Below are positions 48,201-60,136 of a stretch of 64,000 nucleotides of DNA, one piece after another; the first letter of the stretch is position 1; every line of letters begins with the position of its first letter. The DNA is taken from contig CM055108.1 in assembly GCA_029204225.1 (NCBI GenBank), positions 19,067,779 to 19,131,778 on the forward strand, given 5' to 3'. The notes beneath the pieces were generated by a model. The model ran no database searches and was not told where the DNA came from. It was given only the letters and a program-made list of their open reading frames with translations. Made by a program: the position numbers and the translations under genes. This stretch comes from Diphasiastrum complanatum (taxonomy: Eukaryota > Streptophyta > Lycopodiopsida > Lycopodiales > Lycopodiaceae).

Positions 48201-49008
48201 CAGTACAAAAAAGTGGCTCTTGATGGACTTCTGATTCTACTTGAGCTAACTTTTGCGCTAAGACTTCTTTTGCTTTTGGAACCAACTTTAAGAACTTTCC
48301 CAATAAAATATTGATCTTACTAGATTAAATATTCATGAGTAGTTCTGTTTGCGGTGCTTTCGGTTCAGTCATCTTGAAGGGTTCTTCTTGATGATGCAAC
48401 TGATCATTCATATCTGTACGTGAATTCCTTGGTGGCTACAATGGTGAAGAACGAACTTTGGTTGTTGCTTTAGCAGCTTCAAACTTCTCTTCTTCTTGCA
48501 GATGTCTAATCCACTGCCTCATATCCTGATATCTTCTTTTTTCTATATGAAGATTTGGATAGACTCCAAATGCTATTGATTTATCTGTTAATGGTATAGA
48601 ATCAGGTGGTACTGGATCCGCTACTGGTTCTTTCTGCTTCAGTGCTCTGGTGACCACCATCAAGGGTATACTTGATTTATTTTGAGCTACTGGTCTTTGG
48701 TTGAGTTATGAAATTTATAGGAGCTATAGCTAGTGGTGGCTTCGGTCTTGCTGGACAATCTTTATAGCAATGCCCATAACCACAGTCACGACAGAATTGT
48801 ACAGTTTTTTTTTATTTGGACATTCTGCAACTCTGTGATTTTCTCCACATGCAAAGCATCCAAGTGGTGCTCTAGTCCAATTTCTAGATGCTTGTTGTTG
48901 CGCGGCAACATAAACAGCATACTGTTCTGAAGATCCACCTTCTTGATCATCACCATAGTTCCATTCCTCGGCACTTCTGTACGGTTCTAGTTCCATCAAA
49001 TTGGCAGG
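45222..49008 (-). mobile_element. Gypsy (Tat-like) element, longest copy in the window
   Basis: Minus strand. Gag (48999-48730) has two intact knuckles of the form C-x2-C-x3-H-x4-C (CFACGENHRVAEC; CRDCGYGHCYKDC in the next frame). Protease at 48303-47968 has AAVIDGGSGVNLIS. A spacer protein spans 47882-46867 (ERFE-like blocks PEHFKRYTLDDVVIM). RT starts at 46851 (FLAWTYQDLEGIP, LQRLFDADFIYEID) and RT end lies at 46221-45991 (VVLGHVISRHGIATDYSKIK). An integrase region at 45626-45381 (HIAATELLNDDKFLQ) is followed by a pol C-terminus GEGLYKVKKILNYGAV before the stop near 45222. Many frameshifts. The core RT and catalytic integrase are largely lost. Structural parallels to 20.3-23.1 kb are close throughout. 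Confidence 0.85.
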
Positions 49009-49429
49009 AGGAAATCTTTGCCGAACTCACAAATGATACATTACTATATTTAGAATCCTCAAGAAACTCGACGAAGGATCTAGCAAAGAATCAAAAGTAA
49101 TACTGGTATTTTTGCAAAAAAGAAATTTTTTTGACAAAAATATGACAATATAACAACTGATCTTTTGGGAAACCTTTGCCCAACTTACTAATTATAAGAA
49201 ATAGTAAGTGGGGTTGACACAGACTCTAGCAAAATGTTAGGTGAAGGTTCTTCTTAGAGAACTAATATGTTTACAAAAAGTTATAAATTTTTCACAAAAG
49301 ACTACCAACAACTAGATGAATAGTCACTTTGACCTTCTATATTTGGTATTATTCTTCGCCGACCTGGCAGTGGATAGACCTGAACACCTATGCATAGTGA
49401 ATCTGACAAAGCTTCTTTTTTTTTTATTT
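49009..49429. other. AT-rich flank with CTTCGCC-like motifs
   Basis: No gene. Motif variants of CTTTGCCCAACTT and CTTCGCCGAC occur near 49015, 49070, 49171, 49231 and 49350, matching those on the other flank of the gypsy copy. Confidence 0.45.
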
Positions 49430-50959
49430 TTAGAGTTTTTGGTGGTTTTTCGATGTTTTTTGATAGTTTTTCTGATGTGTTTGCAAATTTGTTGGGAATG
49501 AATCTTCACCCTTCAATCTGAAGGGATACTTGATCGCAATGTGCTTTGTTTTGGAATTGAACATGGGATCTTTCATCAGGTGTACTGCAGAGGTATTGTC
49601 CATCTGCAAGACCAGAGGCTCGTTTCTTGTTTCGCCTAATTCGTCCAAGAACTGCCTTAGCCAGATTATCTCGTTGGCCATCTTAGCTACTGCAATGTAC
49701 TCTGCTTCGCAGGATGACTGGGCTACAATGGTTTGCTTCTTGCTGACCCAGAGAACTGCTGCTCCTGATGTAATGGTGCATCCTCCTGAGACGCTTTTAC
49801 AGTCGTCCTTGAGAGATGCCCAACTAACATCGTTGTAGGAAAGTATCTTGAAACCTGCATCACGACAATAGCACAAGCCATAATCCCTCATTAATTGAAG
49901 ATATTGCAAAATGCGTTTTGCAATCTTCCAATGTGTCGAGCCTGGATTCGTGCATAATTGGCTCATCTTGAACACTGCATAAGCAATATCAGGACGTGTG
50001 TTGTCGGCAAGATACATCAGTGATCCTATCAGCTTTCTGTAAGGTGTTAGCTGCATTTGTTCTCTCTCTTCCTCAATTCTCGGACAGTCATCATTTGTTA
50101 GTACCGTCCGTGCAAGCATTGGAGTATTCGCTCCTTCGCAGTTCAGCATCCCAAAGTCCTCTCGGATCTTCTGGGTGTATCTGGACTGGTGAAGGTATAA
50201 CTTATCTCCCTCGTAGTCCCCCTCAATTTGTAAGCCTAGGTAACACCTGGATTCTCCCAGATCCATGATCTCGAAATGTTTCAAGATGTCTGTCTTCACT
50301 TTAGCAATTACCTACTCACTACTACAAAGTATTAGAGTGTTGTCCACATATACAGCCACAATGATGATTTGCCGATCTGTAACTCTGACATATACATTGG
50401 AATCAGCCAACAGAGGCTTGAATCCTAATAATTTCAAGGCTTGATCTTTTTTCTTGTACCATTGTCGGGCTGATTGTTTCAAACCGTAGATGCTTCTAGT
50501 CAGGAAGTGAATTCGAGACATATCCTGGGGGTTGATCCATATAGACTTCATCATCTAGTTTGCCATGTCATCTACAATGTGGATCCTGATGTCATAAGCT
50601 GCTGCATATGCAAATAACAGACGTAGGGACGAATGTTTGATGACATGAGAAAAGTTTTCAGAGTAGTCAATACCATATCTCTAAGAGAAACCTTTCACCA
50701 CCAGTCTTGCCTTGTATTTCGTCACATTTCCATCTGGTTTGTATTTGAACTTGAAGACCCATTTGCATTTGACAGTCTTGCACTTATGTGGTAATGGCTC
50801 TAGTGTCCATACCTGGTTTTTACTCATGGACTCCATCTCTTCGTTCATGGCTTGGATCCATTTGTCCTCCTCTGGACTTTCAATCGCCTCCTCAAAAGTC
50901 TGTGGTTCACCACTGAATCCGCAGAACTCTTCTGATATGGAAGTTGAGCTACATGGCAC
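49430..50959 (-). pseudogene. Copia RT and RNase H (element 49.4-53.9 kb)
   Basis: Minus strand. The RT N part at 50959-50681 reads VWTLEPLPHKCKTVKCKWVF and VTKYKARLVVKGFS. Then comes IYGLKQSARQWYKKKDQALK with a catalytic box VAVYVDNTLIL, where the second catalytic Asp is replaced (D-N instead of D-D). RNase H at 50299-49430 follows with MDLGESRCYLGLQIEG, NTRPDIAYAVFKMSQL, VAQSSCEAEYIAVAKM and LQMDNTSAVHL, ending KTKHIAIKYPF. A short deletion and stop near 50560 remove the 'AFLHGELDEE' segment that the inverted relative at 62.1 kb retains. RNase H is nearly intact; RT is damaged. Confidence 0.9.
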
Positions 50960-51087
50960 ATATCTTGCTGGTGCTCTTCGTGGTCTTGCCGACCTCCTGG
51001 GAGATCTTCTTGGGAAAGCAATGCCTTTGCCCTTGTCTGCTCTGCTGGTCCGGAACCATCTTGGTTTATAGGAACTGTAGCAGTAGG

Positions 51088-52069
51088 CTATCTCTCGAAC
51101 CTTTCTTCTTCAGATTCGTCGCTCAAATGGGAGACGACTTCAAAATCTTTGTTTTCGTATTCGTCCTTTGCTCCCTTTGTCATTCGCGGCAGGTCATAGT
51201 ACTGTCTCTCCAGAACTTCGTAGCTGATAAGATCGTCGTTGGCCATTGTCCTGCTCTCATCAAATCTGACATCTCTCACTATTTTCACAGTGTTCGTGTC
51301 TGGCATGTAGATTCTGTAGTATGACGAATTATTGTCATAACCTACCAGAAATCCCTGCTCGGCTAACTCGTCAAGCTTCTTTCGAAGCTTATCAGGAATA
51401 TGTGCATAGCCAAAGATTCTAATGTGAGACAGGTTGGGCTTTCTACCCCACCATAGTTCATGTGGTGTCGTGTGAGGAACACCAACTTGCCTGTTATGTT
51501 CTGGATGTATGCGACGGTAGCTACTGCTTCAGCCCACAGTACCCTTGGAGCTTTTGAGTAGGCCATCATGCATCTGGCTGCTTTCATCAGAGTCCTGTTC
51601 TTTTCTTCTGCAACACCATTGTGCTGCGGTGTGTAGGCTGCAGTCCTTCTGTGAATGATGCCACGATCATTGCAGAAGTCAGTGAAGCGATTCGAGATGT
51701 ATTCGCCACCTCGGTCTATTCTGATCTACTTCACTTTGCTGTATGTACATCTTTCAGTCCAATTTACATATTCTGTGTAACATCAGATTTATTCTGAGTA
51801 AAATACACTCTGACAAATTTGCTATAGTCATCAATGAAGGTTATATAATATTTTGAACCTCCTACTGAGATCACATTGAATGGTCCGCAGATGTCAGAAT
51901 GCACTAGCTCCAGAATCTTGGTCGTTCTACAGAAGTCTTTGATGAATGGATTGCGTGACATCTTGCCCTTCAAACATGCATCACAGGTGGTCGAACTGGT
52001 TGCATTCGAGATGCTGACCCCTGTTATCACTCCATGATGGCTTGTTTGATAAAGTGCCATTGAGTTCAT
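51088..52069 (-). pseudogene. Copia integrase (element 49.4-53.9 kb)
   Basis: Minus strand. The HHCC region (MNSMALYQTSHHG, CDACLKGKM) is followed by ELVHSDICGPFNVISVGGSK and FIDDYSKFVRVYF, then after frameshifts ARCMMAYSKAPRVLWAEAVA at 51587-51363, and the integrase C-terminal region at 51306-51088. A stop at about 51770 interrupts the DDE core. The homologous stretch at 60.63-61.56 kb on the plus strand matches closely. Confidence 0.9.
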
Positions 52070-52081
52070 GTGTCATAGTCT

Positions 52082-53083
52082 TCAGTGCCACAGAGTGTCT
52101 GACGAGTCATCATGAGTCTGATGCATTTGATCTACAGGTAGGTGTACCTTCAGATGATATAGGCTTTTTTTTCTTCTTCCTTGAGCGATCAAAGTACTGG
52201 TACTAGCATCAATCACGTTGCGTGCTTCGTCAGAAAACGTCACACGCATCCCTGCATCTGCTAATCTTGCTACAGATAGCAAGTCTTGTTGTAGAGTAGG
52301 AACAAACAAAACGTCTTCGAGTCGTCTGTCTCTGTCGTTGGTGTTGAGCCACAATATCATTCACTTGATGCTTAGATCCATCTCCAAGAACTATGAATCT
52401 TAAAGGATCTGCACTTCTGAAATCAGACATTATTCGTCTTGATGTCACGAAGTGTGAGGTGGATCCTGAGTCTAGGGTCACCTCATGTGTATCAAATGTT
52501 GATGTTGCACACATGTCTTCACAGATATAAGCGGTCGAACAGTTTCTGTTCGTTCTTTCTTCGCCCATCTTTGAGCTCTCGGACTCTTCGACATAGGATG
52601 AATTGTTGTTGTTCTCCTGTCTGTTCTGCACTGATTTGTTCCTCGGGTTCTAGCAACAATTCACGGCTGCATGACCCTTTTTGTGGCAATGGATACACTC
52701 AATCTTGGGATTGAGCCAGCAGGTATCTATTGTATGCCCGTCTCTTCTGCATCTCATGCAAGTCTTCTTGTCTGCACCTTGCTGCTTCGACCTCCCTTTG
52801 GTCTTCCAGTTGCCTTTGCTGGTCCCCTCTGGTCACAATCCTGCCTCTGATTCGACTCCCTCTTAGGCTTAAATTGTTTCTTGGATTTTTCTTTGTTGTC
52901 ATAGAGGGCCTGGTCAGAACCGTCTTTGTGATCAAGATGTTCTCTGGCCTCGACTTCCTCTCGATTCTCGACAGTCGCCTTTTCGAGGTTCATGGTAGGA
53001 TCTTTCACGAGCAGGGTTCTTGTCGTCTGGAATGATCTGGGTAAGGCTCTCAATAGGTAAGTGAGCTGCTTCTTATTTGACAC
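52082..53083 (-). pseudogene. Copia gag with two zinc knuckles, and protease
   Basis: The minus strand reads a partial gag (KKQLTYLLRALPRSFQTTR), a basic linker, then two zinc knuckles: CMRCRRDGHTIDTC and CIHCHKKGHAAVNC, which ends at a stop near 52650. The protease follows with EVTLDSGSTSHFVTSRRI, the D-S-G-S-T catalytic motif, then VLGDGSKHQV. A shift to another frame continues VARLADAGMRVTFSDEA. Gag's N-terminal part is missing. Double knuckles are less common than single ones in copia. The family repeats at 60.6 kb. Confidence 0.85.
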
Positions 53084-53099
53084 TTCATTCTCTGCTCTG

Positions 53100-54590
53100 C
53101 AAATGTATTACAACTGGATCATCATATCCATTTGAATAGATGCCTGCATTCTTGAGATTGCACAGTCCAGCCACAAGCAATAACCAATTATAAGTTTTAG
53201 TCACGAAGATTAGCCAACTGCTAAAAAGTTTTCTCGGAAATCTAAAGTGCTTTCTAGAATGCTGCTGCTCTATTAGCTGATACCCTGAAGCTTGCTAACT
53301 AAGGGATGTGAAACCTTCTTTATTCACAATGAAGGAACTGAAAAAAATTTACAAAGAAGCAAATCTTCAGTAATGAAACGTTGAAGTGCTTCTCTCCCAA
53401 ATTTCCTACCAAAGCTAAAATTTGACCTCCACAAGAAATGTAATCTCTCTCTCAATTTTCAACCAAATTGGCTGCAAATTAGCTCAAATTCAAGCTAAGA
53501 CAGAGATCTACAATCCTATAGAATTACAGTCATAAAATTTGGCCAAAAGTACAACCAAAAATGAAAAAAAAAAAAACGGATTGCAAAAACCTAACTAGCT
53601 AAAATTGGAATGAAAATACTAAAATGGCCATAACTTGGTCATTATAACTCCAAATCAAAAAATCTCAGTACCTTTAAGAAGCTAAAAAAAAAGATCTACT
53701 GATCTACAATCAGAAATCACACAAAAAATGAAGATTAAATGGTCAAAAACTGAATCAAATCTTGCTGGAAATTGAAAAATCAAGAAAACTAGAACAAGAA
53801 ACTCTACCAAATTTAACAAAATCCACCAAATCTGATGGGGAAAGGATATAATGCTCTAATACCAAAATTATCATGTGCCAACCTTAGCATTCAAACATCT
53901 AATCCATTCATTAAACATCAAATTACAATGGAAGTGCAAGAAATCAAGAAACTAGTCAAAAATCAATAAAATAGCTAAAAGTCGCAAAACTTCACCAAAA
54001 TAGACAAAGTAAGGTATCTTTATTCATGATTATTGATCATTCACAAGATAGGGTCCTGATTCTAGAGCATGATCATAGCTCTCATGTGATTTTAGGCACA
54101 TGAACCACTTCCTCCATCAAGAAAGCTCTCCAAGAGAAGCTCCAAGATCTCTTAAAACTCAAAATTATAAAATGAACAATAGCCTCCAAATTTAGCACGA
54201 CCTCAGCTATTCATAGTGGTCATTTTGCCTCTACTATAATTTTGGGGACTTATTTGGCTAATTTGGGCCTTACAATCATTATTACAAGTTCGCTATTCAC
54301 AAATATAGCGATGTTGTTCGAGCCACCTTATTAACTGTCCTAATGACTAACTCTAGTCTACTTTAGCTCCATGGCCATATTTGGCAATTCATTAGTAAGC
54401 TCATGGGCTAATTACATGCAGCACATGACATTGGGCCCTTGTTGGCCTATTATCTTTATTAATTACTTTGAAGGGCCTAAAGAGGAAACCGCCTTGTTCT
54501 TAAGGCTAATAGCTCCTTTTGGGCCTACAAAGCTTACATTGGATATTATCTTGCATGTATAAGCATGGATGTACTAACAGTACATGACAA
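53100..54590. other. Leader and LTR region of the 49-53 kb copia element; no gene
   Basis: 53.1-53.85 kb is AT-rich with no recognised protein. A PBS-like site lies at 53853-53864. Beyond it, 53.87-54.59 kb may be its 5' LTR (minus sense). No LTR partner was found near 49.4 kb, so boundaries are open. Confidence 0.4.
53853..53864 (-). promoter_or_regulatory. Primer-binding site of the 49-53 kb copia element
   Basis: Minus-strand TGGTATTAGAGC, one base off the initiator-Met complement. It lies about 770 bp upstream of the gag remnant. Confidence 0.65.
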
Positions 54591-56200
54591 TTCATTGAGG
54601 AAGAACAAGAGTTGACACCTTGTCGAAGCTCCTGCAGATGCAAAGATCATCGACACTAAGTGGATCTTCAAGATAAAGCTCAATCCAGATGGAAAGCTTG
54701 TCTAGCCGTCAAAGGGTACAAACAAACTTATGGGATTGACTACACTGAGACATACAATCCAATAGTAAGACTTCAGTCAATTCGATCTTTATTTGCCTTC
54801 GCAACTGCCGAAGATATTAGATATGTTTCTAGTATATGTCTTTGTATGGTATGTTTAGGCAAAATTGCAATAGTTGGATAATTTAAAATATGATATATAT
54901 AGTATAGACATAGACACAAACACACACACACACACACACACACATACACACACACACACACAACAGATGGATGTTCAGACAACCTTTCTGAATGAATATA
55001 TACAAGAAGATATCTATATCTATCAACCTGAAGGTTACGTCCTTCAAGGCCATAAACACAAATTATGTAAGATGCAGAAAGCTCTCTACGGGATAAATCA
55101 AGCTCCAAGGGCCTGGTTTGATAAAATCAATCGATTCTTGTTGCAACATGACTTCATCTCGAACTCTTTGCTAGCTCCAATGTTTATGTCAAACACAAAG
55201 GCTCAAAGCTATGTCATAATAGCTCTATATGTTGATGAGTCACTAATCATCAACAATTCAAATGCGGCTACTTCATGAGATGAAGAGTCTTCTATTGAAG
55301 AAATTCGAAATGACTGATTCAGGCCCTGTGCACCACCTTCTGAAAATCGAGATAGACACAACAAAGAGAAGTATCACATTAAGTCAAGAAAGGTATCTAA
55401 CCAGTGTACTCTACAGGTATGGCATGGGAAACTGCAAGTCAATAGACTCACCTATGGACCCAGAACTGTCAAAGGATATGTGTCCAAAGACTAATGCAAA
55501 GAAGAAAGAGATGTGCAAATACCCCTATCAGTTGATAGTCGGATCAATCATGTATGTCATGGTCTGCACCAGACCTAGTGATCTAGCATTTACAATTAGC
55601 ACATTACCACAGTTTATGTCCAATTCTGGCCTACCTCACTAGAAGGCTCTACTAAGAGTACTAAGATACATTCAAGCCACTAAGCACTATGCTTTGTGTT
55701 ATGATGGAAATACAGAGGATGATTTGACATTAACTACTTATTCTGATTCTGATTGGGCTGGTAATATGGATACAAGAAAATCCACATCTGGCTATCTTTG
55801 CTTTCTAGCTGGTTGAAAGCATCTATAACAGTCGAAAGTAGAAATGCATTTTTTTATCCTCCACAAAATCAGATTATGTCACAGCTACCTCTACAGTGAA
55901 GAAAATCATCTGGCTCAAAAGATTCTTTCAAGATCTTATGATCATTCAAATCAGTCCAAGTATACTCTATTGCGACAATCAGAGCTACATTGCTCTATCT
56001 CTGAACCCACGAATTCACTCTAGAAGTAAACATATTGAAGTTCAGTTTCATTTTCTTAGAGAGAAAGTTCGGAATAAAGACGTCGAGTTAAGTTACGGAC
56101 AATATGTTAGTTGATATTTTGATTAAGCCTTTGTCAAGAGAAAAGCATATTACATTATATAGCTTGCTCTATTTTTTTTCAGGATCCTAGGAGTTAAGCT
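54590..56200 (+). pseudogene. Copia RT and RNase H (first plus-strand element)
   Basis: Plus strand. RT N part at 54660-54819 (LAVKGYKQTYGIDYTETYNP) is interrupted by about 140 bp with an (AC)n tract. It resumes at 54967 with MDVQTTFLNEYIQEDIYIYQ and ALYGINQAPRAWF, catalytic box ALYVDESLI (D-E instead of D-D), then FEMTDSGPVHHLLKIEID, RYGMGNCKSIDSPMD and TRPSDLAFTIS. RNase H pieces include YSDSDWAGNMDTRKSTSGYL, YCDNQSYIAL and HSRSKHIEVQFHF. Stops occur near 55640, 55815 and 56115. Gag, protease and integrase are absent (5' truncated). It ends at a polypurine tract directly before an LTR. Confidence 0.88.
54918..54962. repeat. (AC)n microsatellite inside the copia RT
   Basis: About 45 bp of AC repeats with one CATA interruption. 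Confidence 0.95.
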
Positions 56201-56210
56201 TAGGGGGGGG

Positions 56211-56693
56211 TGTTGGAGTTAAGCATCACTCCAACTCACCAAAATTTGACTCATTTGTATTCGTGTCATCAAAAAATGAATCGTTCAAGTTCGTCTCAAT
56301 TTCTCAGACTACATCACAGTTCACTTTAACACTTTTCAGTAACTACACTGTTTCATGCTCGTTGCCTACGCAGTCATATATACATAACGACAACTCACGT
56401 AAATGACATTGAGTCAATCTGTGATGAACACATGCAAGTGGAGAAGAGTAAATTAGAGTCTTGCATGAACTTGATTGTATTTTTACTATCTAATTCCATA
56501 GGATCAGAGATCTTAGAGAGGGGGCAAGCCATTCAAAAGATAGAGATAGTTATTTCATTTGTAACTAGCTAAGTAAGATCACTGCACATAGTGTGCCATT
56601 ACTGTGAACCATTCATGGGAATGTCTAATTTCGAAGAAAGCATGACTATCTCAAACGCAATATTATTCGTTCTCTTCATGGTTGTCTCTAACA
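56211..56693 (+). mobile_element. 3' LTR of the first plus-strand copia element
   Basis: Preceded by polypurine GCTTAGGGGGGGG. It begins TGTTGGAGTTAAGC and appears to end TCTCTAACA (56685-56693), giving matching TGTT...AACA ends over 483 bp. The 5' LTR is not in the window. The next copia element's coding debris starts right after it. Confidence 0.6.
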
Positions 56694-56699
56694 CCTACC

Positions 56700-57622
56700 A
56701 CTCTCTGTAAGCAGAATCACAGATCTAGGACATAGAGTAGAGCTCGAATGTGATCAAAGTAAAGTAGTTGATAGGACAGGCAAGATCTTAACACTCGGAA
56801 AGAGGCATAAATACTTGTATAAGTTGTCATTGTTTTTCTGCCTCTAGTCAGGCTCTCAGTACTTCAATTCATTCAAATAAAGGTTTACTTTGGCACTATA
56901 GACTTGGTCATTTAAATCATGCTGCAACATAATGAATGTCTAGACAATCTATTGTTCTTGATCTCGACTATCCTCGCAAAAAGGTTGAGTTACCTGTCTG
57001 TCAAGACTGTCTAGTTAGTAAACAGACTAGGAAACCATTTAAGTCAAGCCATCAGCATGTTGCTAGAGGATTGCTAGATGTTGTACATTCAGATATTTGT
57101 GGCTCGATGAAAAATCCTTCGCTGAAGGACGCCAAGTATTTTATAACTTTTATTGACGAATTCTCCAGAAGGATTATGGTGTACTTCATAAAGAAAAAAT
57201 TAGAAGCCTTCAACTGCTTCAGAATCTTCAAGGAGCATGCAGAAAAGGAGACTGGAAGGACGAGCAAAGTCCTAAGGTCAGACAACGGTGGAGAATATAT
57301 CTCTGTCAAGTTTAAGGAGTACTACCAAAGCCAAGGCATTGAGCAGCAATTCATCACTCCTTACAATCCTCAGTCTAATGGCTTAGCTGAGAGGAAGAAC
57401 CGTACTCTGGTCAAATCTGCTAAATGTATGCTATCACATGCATCGTTGCCCAAGAGATTTTGGGCTGAAGCTATCTCCACTGCAGCTTACGTCCAGAACA
57501 GATGTTCGACCAAGGCCCTCTCAGACAAGACACCCAACGAGATATGGACAAGCTCTAAGCCTTCTTTGAAGAACCTAAGAGTGTTTGGGTGCATTGCCTA
57601 CTGGTCCCAAAGTACACAATGA
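56700..57622 (+). pseudogene. Copia pre-integrase and integrase (second plus-strand element)
   Basis: Plus strand. A GAG-pre-integrase region near 56890 (LWHYRLGHLNHA) runs into integrase at 56936-57622: CQDCLVSKQTRKPF, VHSDICGSMKNPSLK, FIDEFSRRIMVYF, LRSDNGGEYIS and PQSNGLAERKNRTL, with the catalytic D, D and E all present. It breaks at 57.6 kb. 5' of 56.7 kb is the LTR of another element, so gag and protease are missing. The long, nearly uninterrupted core suggests fairly recent origin. Confidence 0.9.
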
Positions 57623-58747
57623 AGAAATTGGACTTCCAAGGTCTCAAGACCATCCTGATCGGATATACTTCTTTCTGATAACACTTAGAAACTGTATAAT
57701 CCTGATACCCAATAAATCTTGTATAGCCGAGATACAGTCTTTATCGAGGATCAGTTCATCAACCTCAAAGACAAGGATGTTGCTCAAGAAGAACCTTCAT
57801 CACCTGCCGTTGACACGATAGTCCGAGTTTCTGGCTCAGGCATATGTATTGTTGACCCACTTCGAGACAACGCATCAGACGAAGATGTTGCTGCTACCCA
57901 ACAACAAGTCCCAGGAGAAGTTCATCAGTTGAATCCTTGCAGAAGATCAAGCCGAGTGTGCACACAGCCCACAAGGTATACTCCTGAGTCTGCCTATCTC
58001 TTAATGCAGGAACCGATGACAGTCGAAGAGGCACTTAGCCAATCAGACTCTGATCTCTGGAGAGAAGCCATGGACAGAGAGTATTCCTCTCTGATCAAGA
58101 ATTAGACATGGTCATTAGTCGAAGCTCCTATTGGCTGCAATATCATTGATTGCAAATGGATCTTTAAGATCAAATATAATGCCAACGGAGCAATTGATCG
58201 AAGGAAGGCTAGACTGGTAGCACCAGGATTCACCCAGATCTCGAATGTCAACTACAGTGAGACTTTTAGTCTAGTCATCAAACATTCTTCTATCCGAATG
58301 CTCTTGTCTTATACTGCAGCTGCCGACCTCGAAGTACATCAACTTGATGTGCAAACAGCCTATCTGAATGGAGTTATACAAGAAGATATCTACATGATCC
58401 AGCCCAAAGGATATGTTCTGGAAGGCATGAAGAATCGTGTCTGTAAACTCCACAAAACACTATACGGCTTGAAACAATCTACCAGGGCTTGGTTTCAGAG
58501 GATCAACACATTCCTCATTGAACAAGGATTCAAACCAAGCACTGTTGATTGCAACGTTTATTCAAAGTCAGTGCAACAATCCTTCTTTATCATCACCTTG
58601 TACGTGGATGATAAGTTGCTCTTCAGCATCGATACCAATATGGTTAAGAATTCAAAACAGATGTTGTTCTCAGAATTCAACATGACTGATCTGGGCGAAG
58701 CTCAGTTCTATCTAGGAATTCAAATCCATAGAGACAGAGCAAATTGA
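57623..58747 (+). pseudogene. Copia RT (second plus-strand element)
   Basis: The post-integrase linker at 57719-58105 (CTQPTRYTPESAYLLM, EALSQSDSDLWREAM) ends at a stop. RT resumes at 58110-58290 in another frame (GCNIIDCKWIFKIKYN). At 58298-58747 it reads EVHQLDVQTAYLNGVIQEDI, LYGLKQSTRAWF, catalytic TLYVDDKLLF and MTDLGEAQFYLGIQI. The Y-V-D-D box is intact, but stops before and after it prevent a full-length enzyme. Confidence 0.9.
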
Positions 58748-59599
58748 CTGATTTACATCACTCAACAAAGGTATTTTCATAATGTTCTTAACAAATACAA
58801 TCTGATGAATTGTAAATTAGCTCACTCACCAATGGATCCAGGCCTGCATTTGTCAAAGGACCAATGTCCCCAGACCAAGCATGAAGAGGAGCAAATGAGA
58901 GAGTATCTATATCAATCGATACTAGGATCTCTTATGTATGCAATGGTCTAGACAAGACCAGATATCTATTTTGCTATTAGCTCACTCAGCCAATACATGG
59001 CTAATCTTGACATTACCCATTGGAAGGCTCTTATTCGAGTCATGAGGTATATTCGAGCTACCATGGACCAGTGCATCTGCTATGGAGATGTCAGCAACGA
59101 CAATCTTCATCAGCTCAATGGTTATTCTGATGCAAGTTTGGGAGGAGATGCAAACAATCGTAAGTCCACATCTAGATTTACATTATTCTTCAATGGCGGT
59201 TCTATTTTGTGGAATAGCCCTAAGCAAACCTCTATCGCACTTTTTTCTACTGAAGCAGAATACATTGCTGCTTCTCAATCTATCAAGGAAGCGTTTTGGT
59301 TGAGAAATTTGTTGTCAGACATCAATCTGTATCAGTACAGCCCTACAATTTTGTTTTGTGATAATCAAAGTGCTATTGCCTTATCGGCCAACCCTAGATT
59401 TCATTCTAGGAGTAAGCACATTGAGATCAGATATCACTACATCAGGGGCAAGGTTCTTGACATAGAGGTGAGCTTAAAGAACTGTAGAACGCAGGACATA
59501 GTTGCAGACATCTTCACGAAAGCACTCAGTGTTAATGCACACAACAAATTTTGTGCATTGCTTAGTCTGAAGATCAAGGCATTCACGGATCCAGATTAA
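58748..59599 (+). pseudogene. Copia RNase H (second plus-strand element)
   Basis: A stretch after a stop carries RQDPDIYFA-like TRPDIYFAISSLSQYM, then the 200-codon frame 58997-59599: THWKALIRVMRYIRATMDQ, YSDASLGGDANNRKSTS, FSTEAEYIAASQSIKEAF, LFCDNQSAIAL and HSRSKHIEIRYHYIRGKV, ending at a stop immediately before the PPT. RNase H acidic residues are retained. Apart from stops at 58.75 and 58.95 kb, this is the best-preserved 3' coding end in the window. Confidence 0.9.
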
Positions 59600-59606
59600 G
59601 GGGGGG

Positions 59607-60136
59607 TGTTGGATTTATTCCCTATACTATCCTTAAATCTCATTTTAATTTGCCTCCATTCATGTTGCATATTTACTAACGTTGTCGCGCAGTCTGCATA
59701 TTTACACGCAAATTCGCACAGACGAAGAAAAGGGGACATTATCATATAGAATGCCAAAGGTGCCCTAAAAGCAAAGGCACCTTGTAAATCTAATCCTAAG
59801 GCTACTCATAAGAGTGACATACTTTTTGCATTGTCATCACCAACGATCACTTCAGCACTAGCTGACGTCGCACCCTTTCCACGCTCACCCCATACAGCTA
59901 CGCTAACAGATTTGGACAATGACTGCAGCCACCCACGATCTCTTACAGACAACACATCCACTCTGTACTTTCCACATCTACACACTTGTAATATAATGTA
60001 TATATACTGGATACCATTTGCGTATTTAGGTTAATGAGTTATGAGTGAATGAGTTGATGAGCTGATGAATGAGACGAAGTAGATGCCTTGCGCATTGATT
60101 CTTGATTGTCAGCAATAAGGTTTTATTTCTTTAACA
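59607..60136 (+). mobile_element. 3' LTR of the second plus-strand copia element
   Basis: Preceded by polypurine TTAAGGGGGG. It begins TGTTGGATTTATTCCC and appears to end TTTAACA (530 bp). It carries a TATA-like TATATATACTGG near 60000 and downstream the usual R/U5-like AT-rich part. No 5' partner is visible. Confidence 0.65.
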
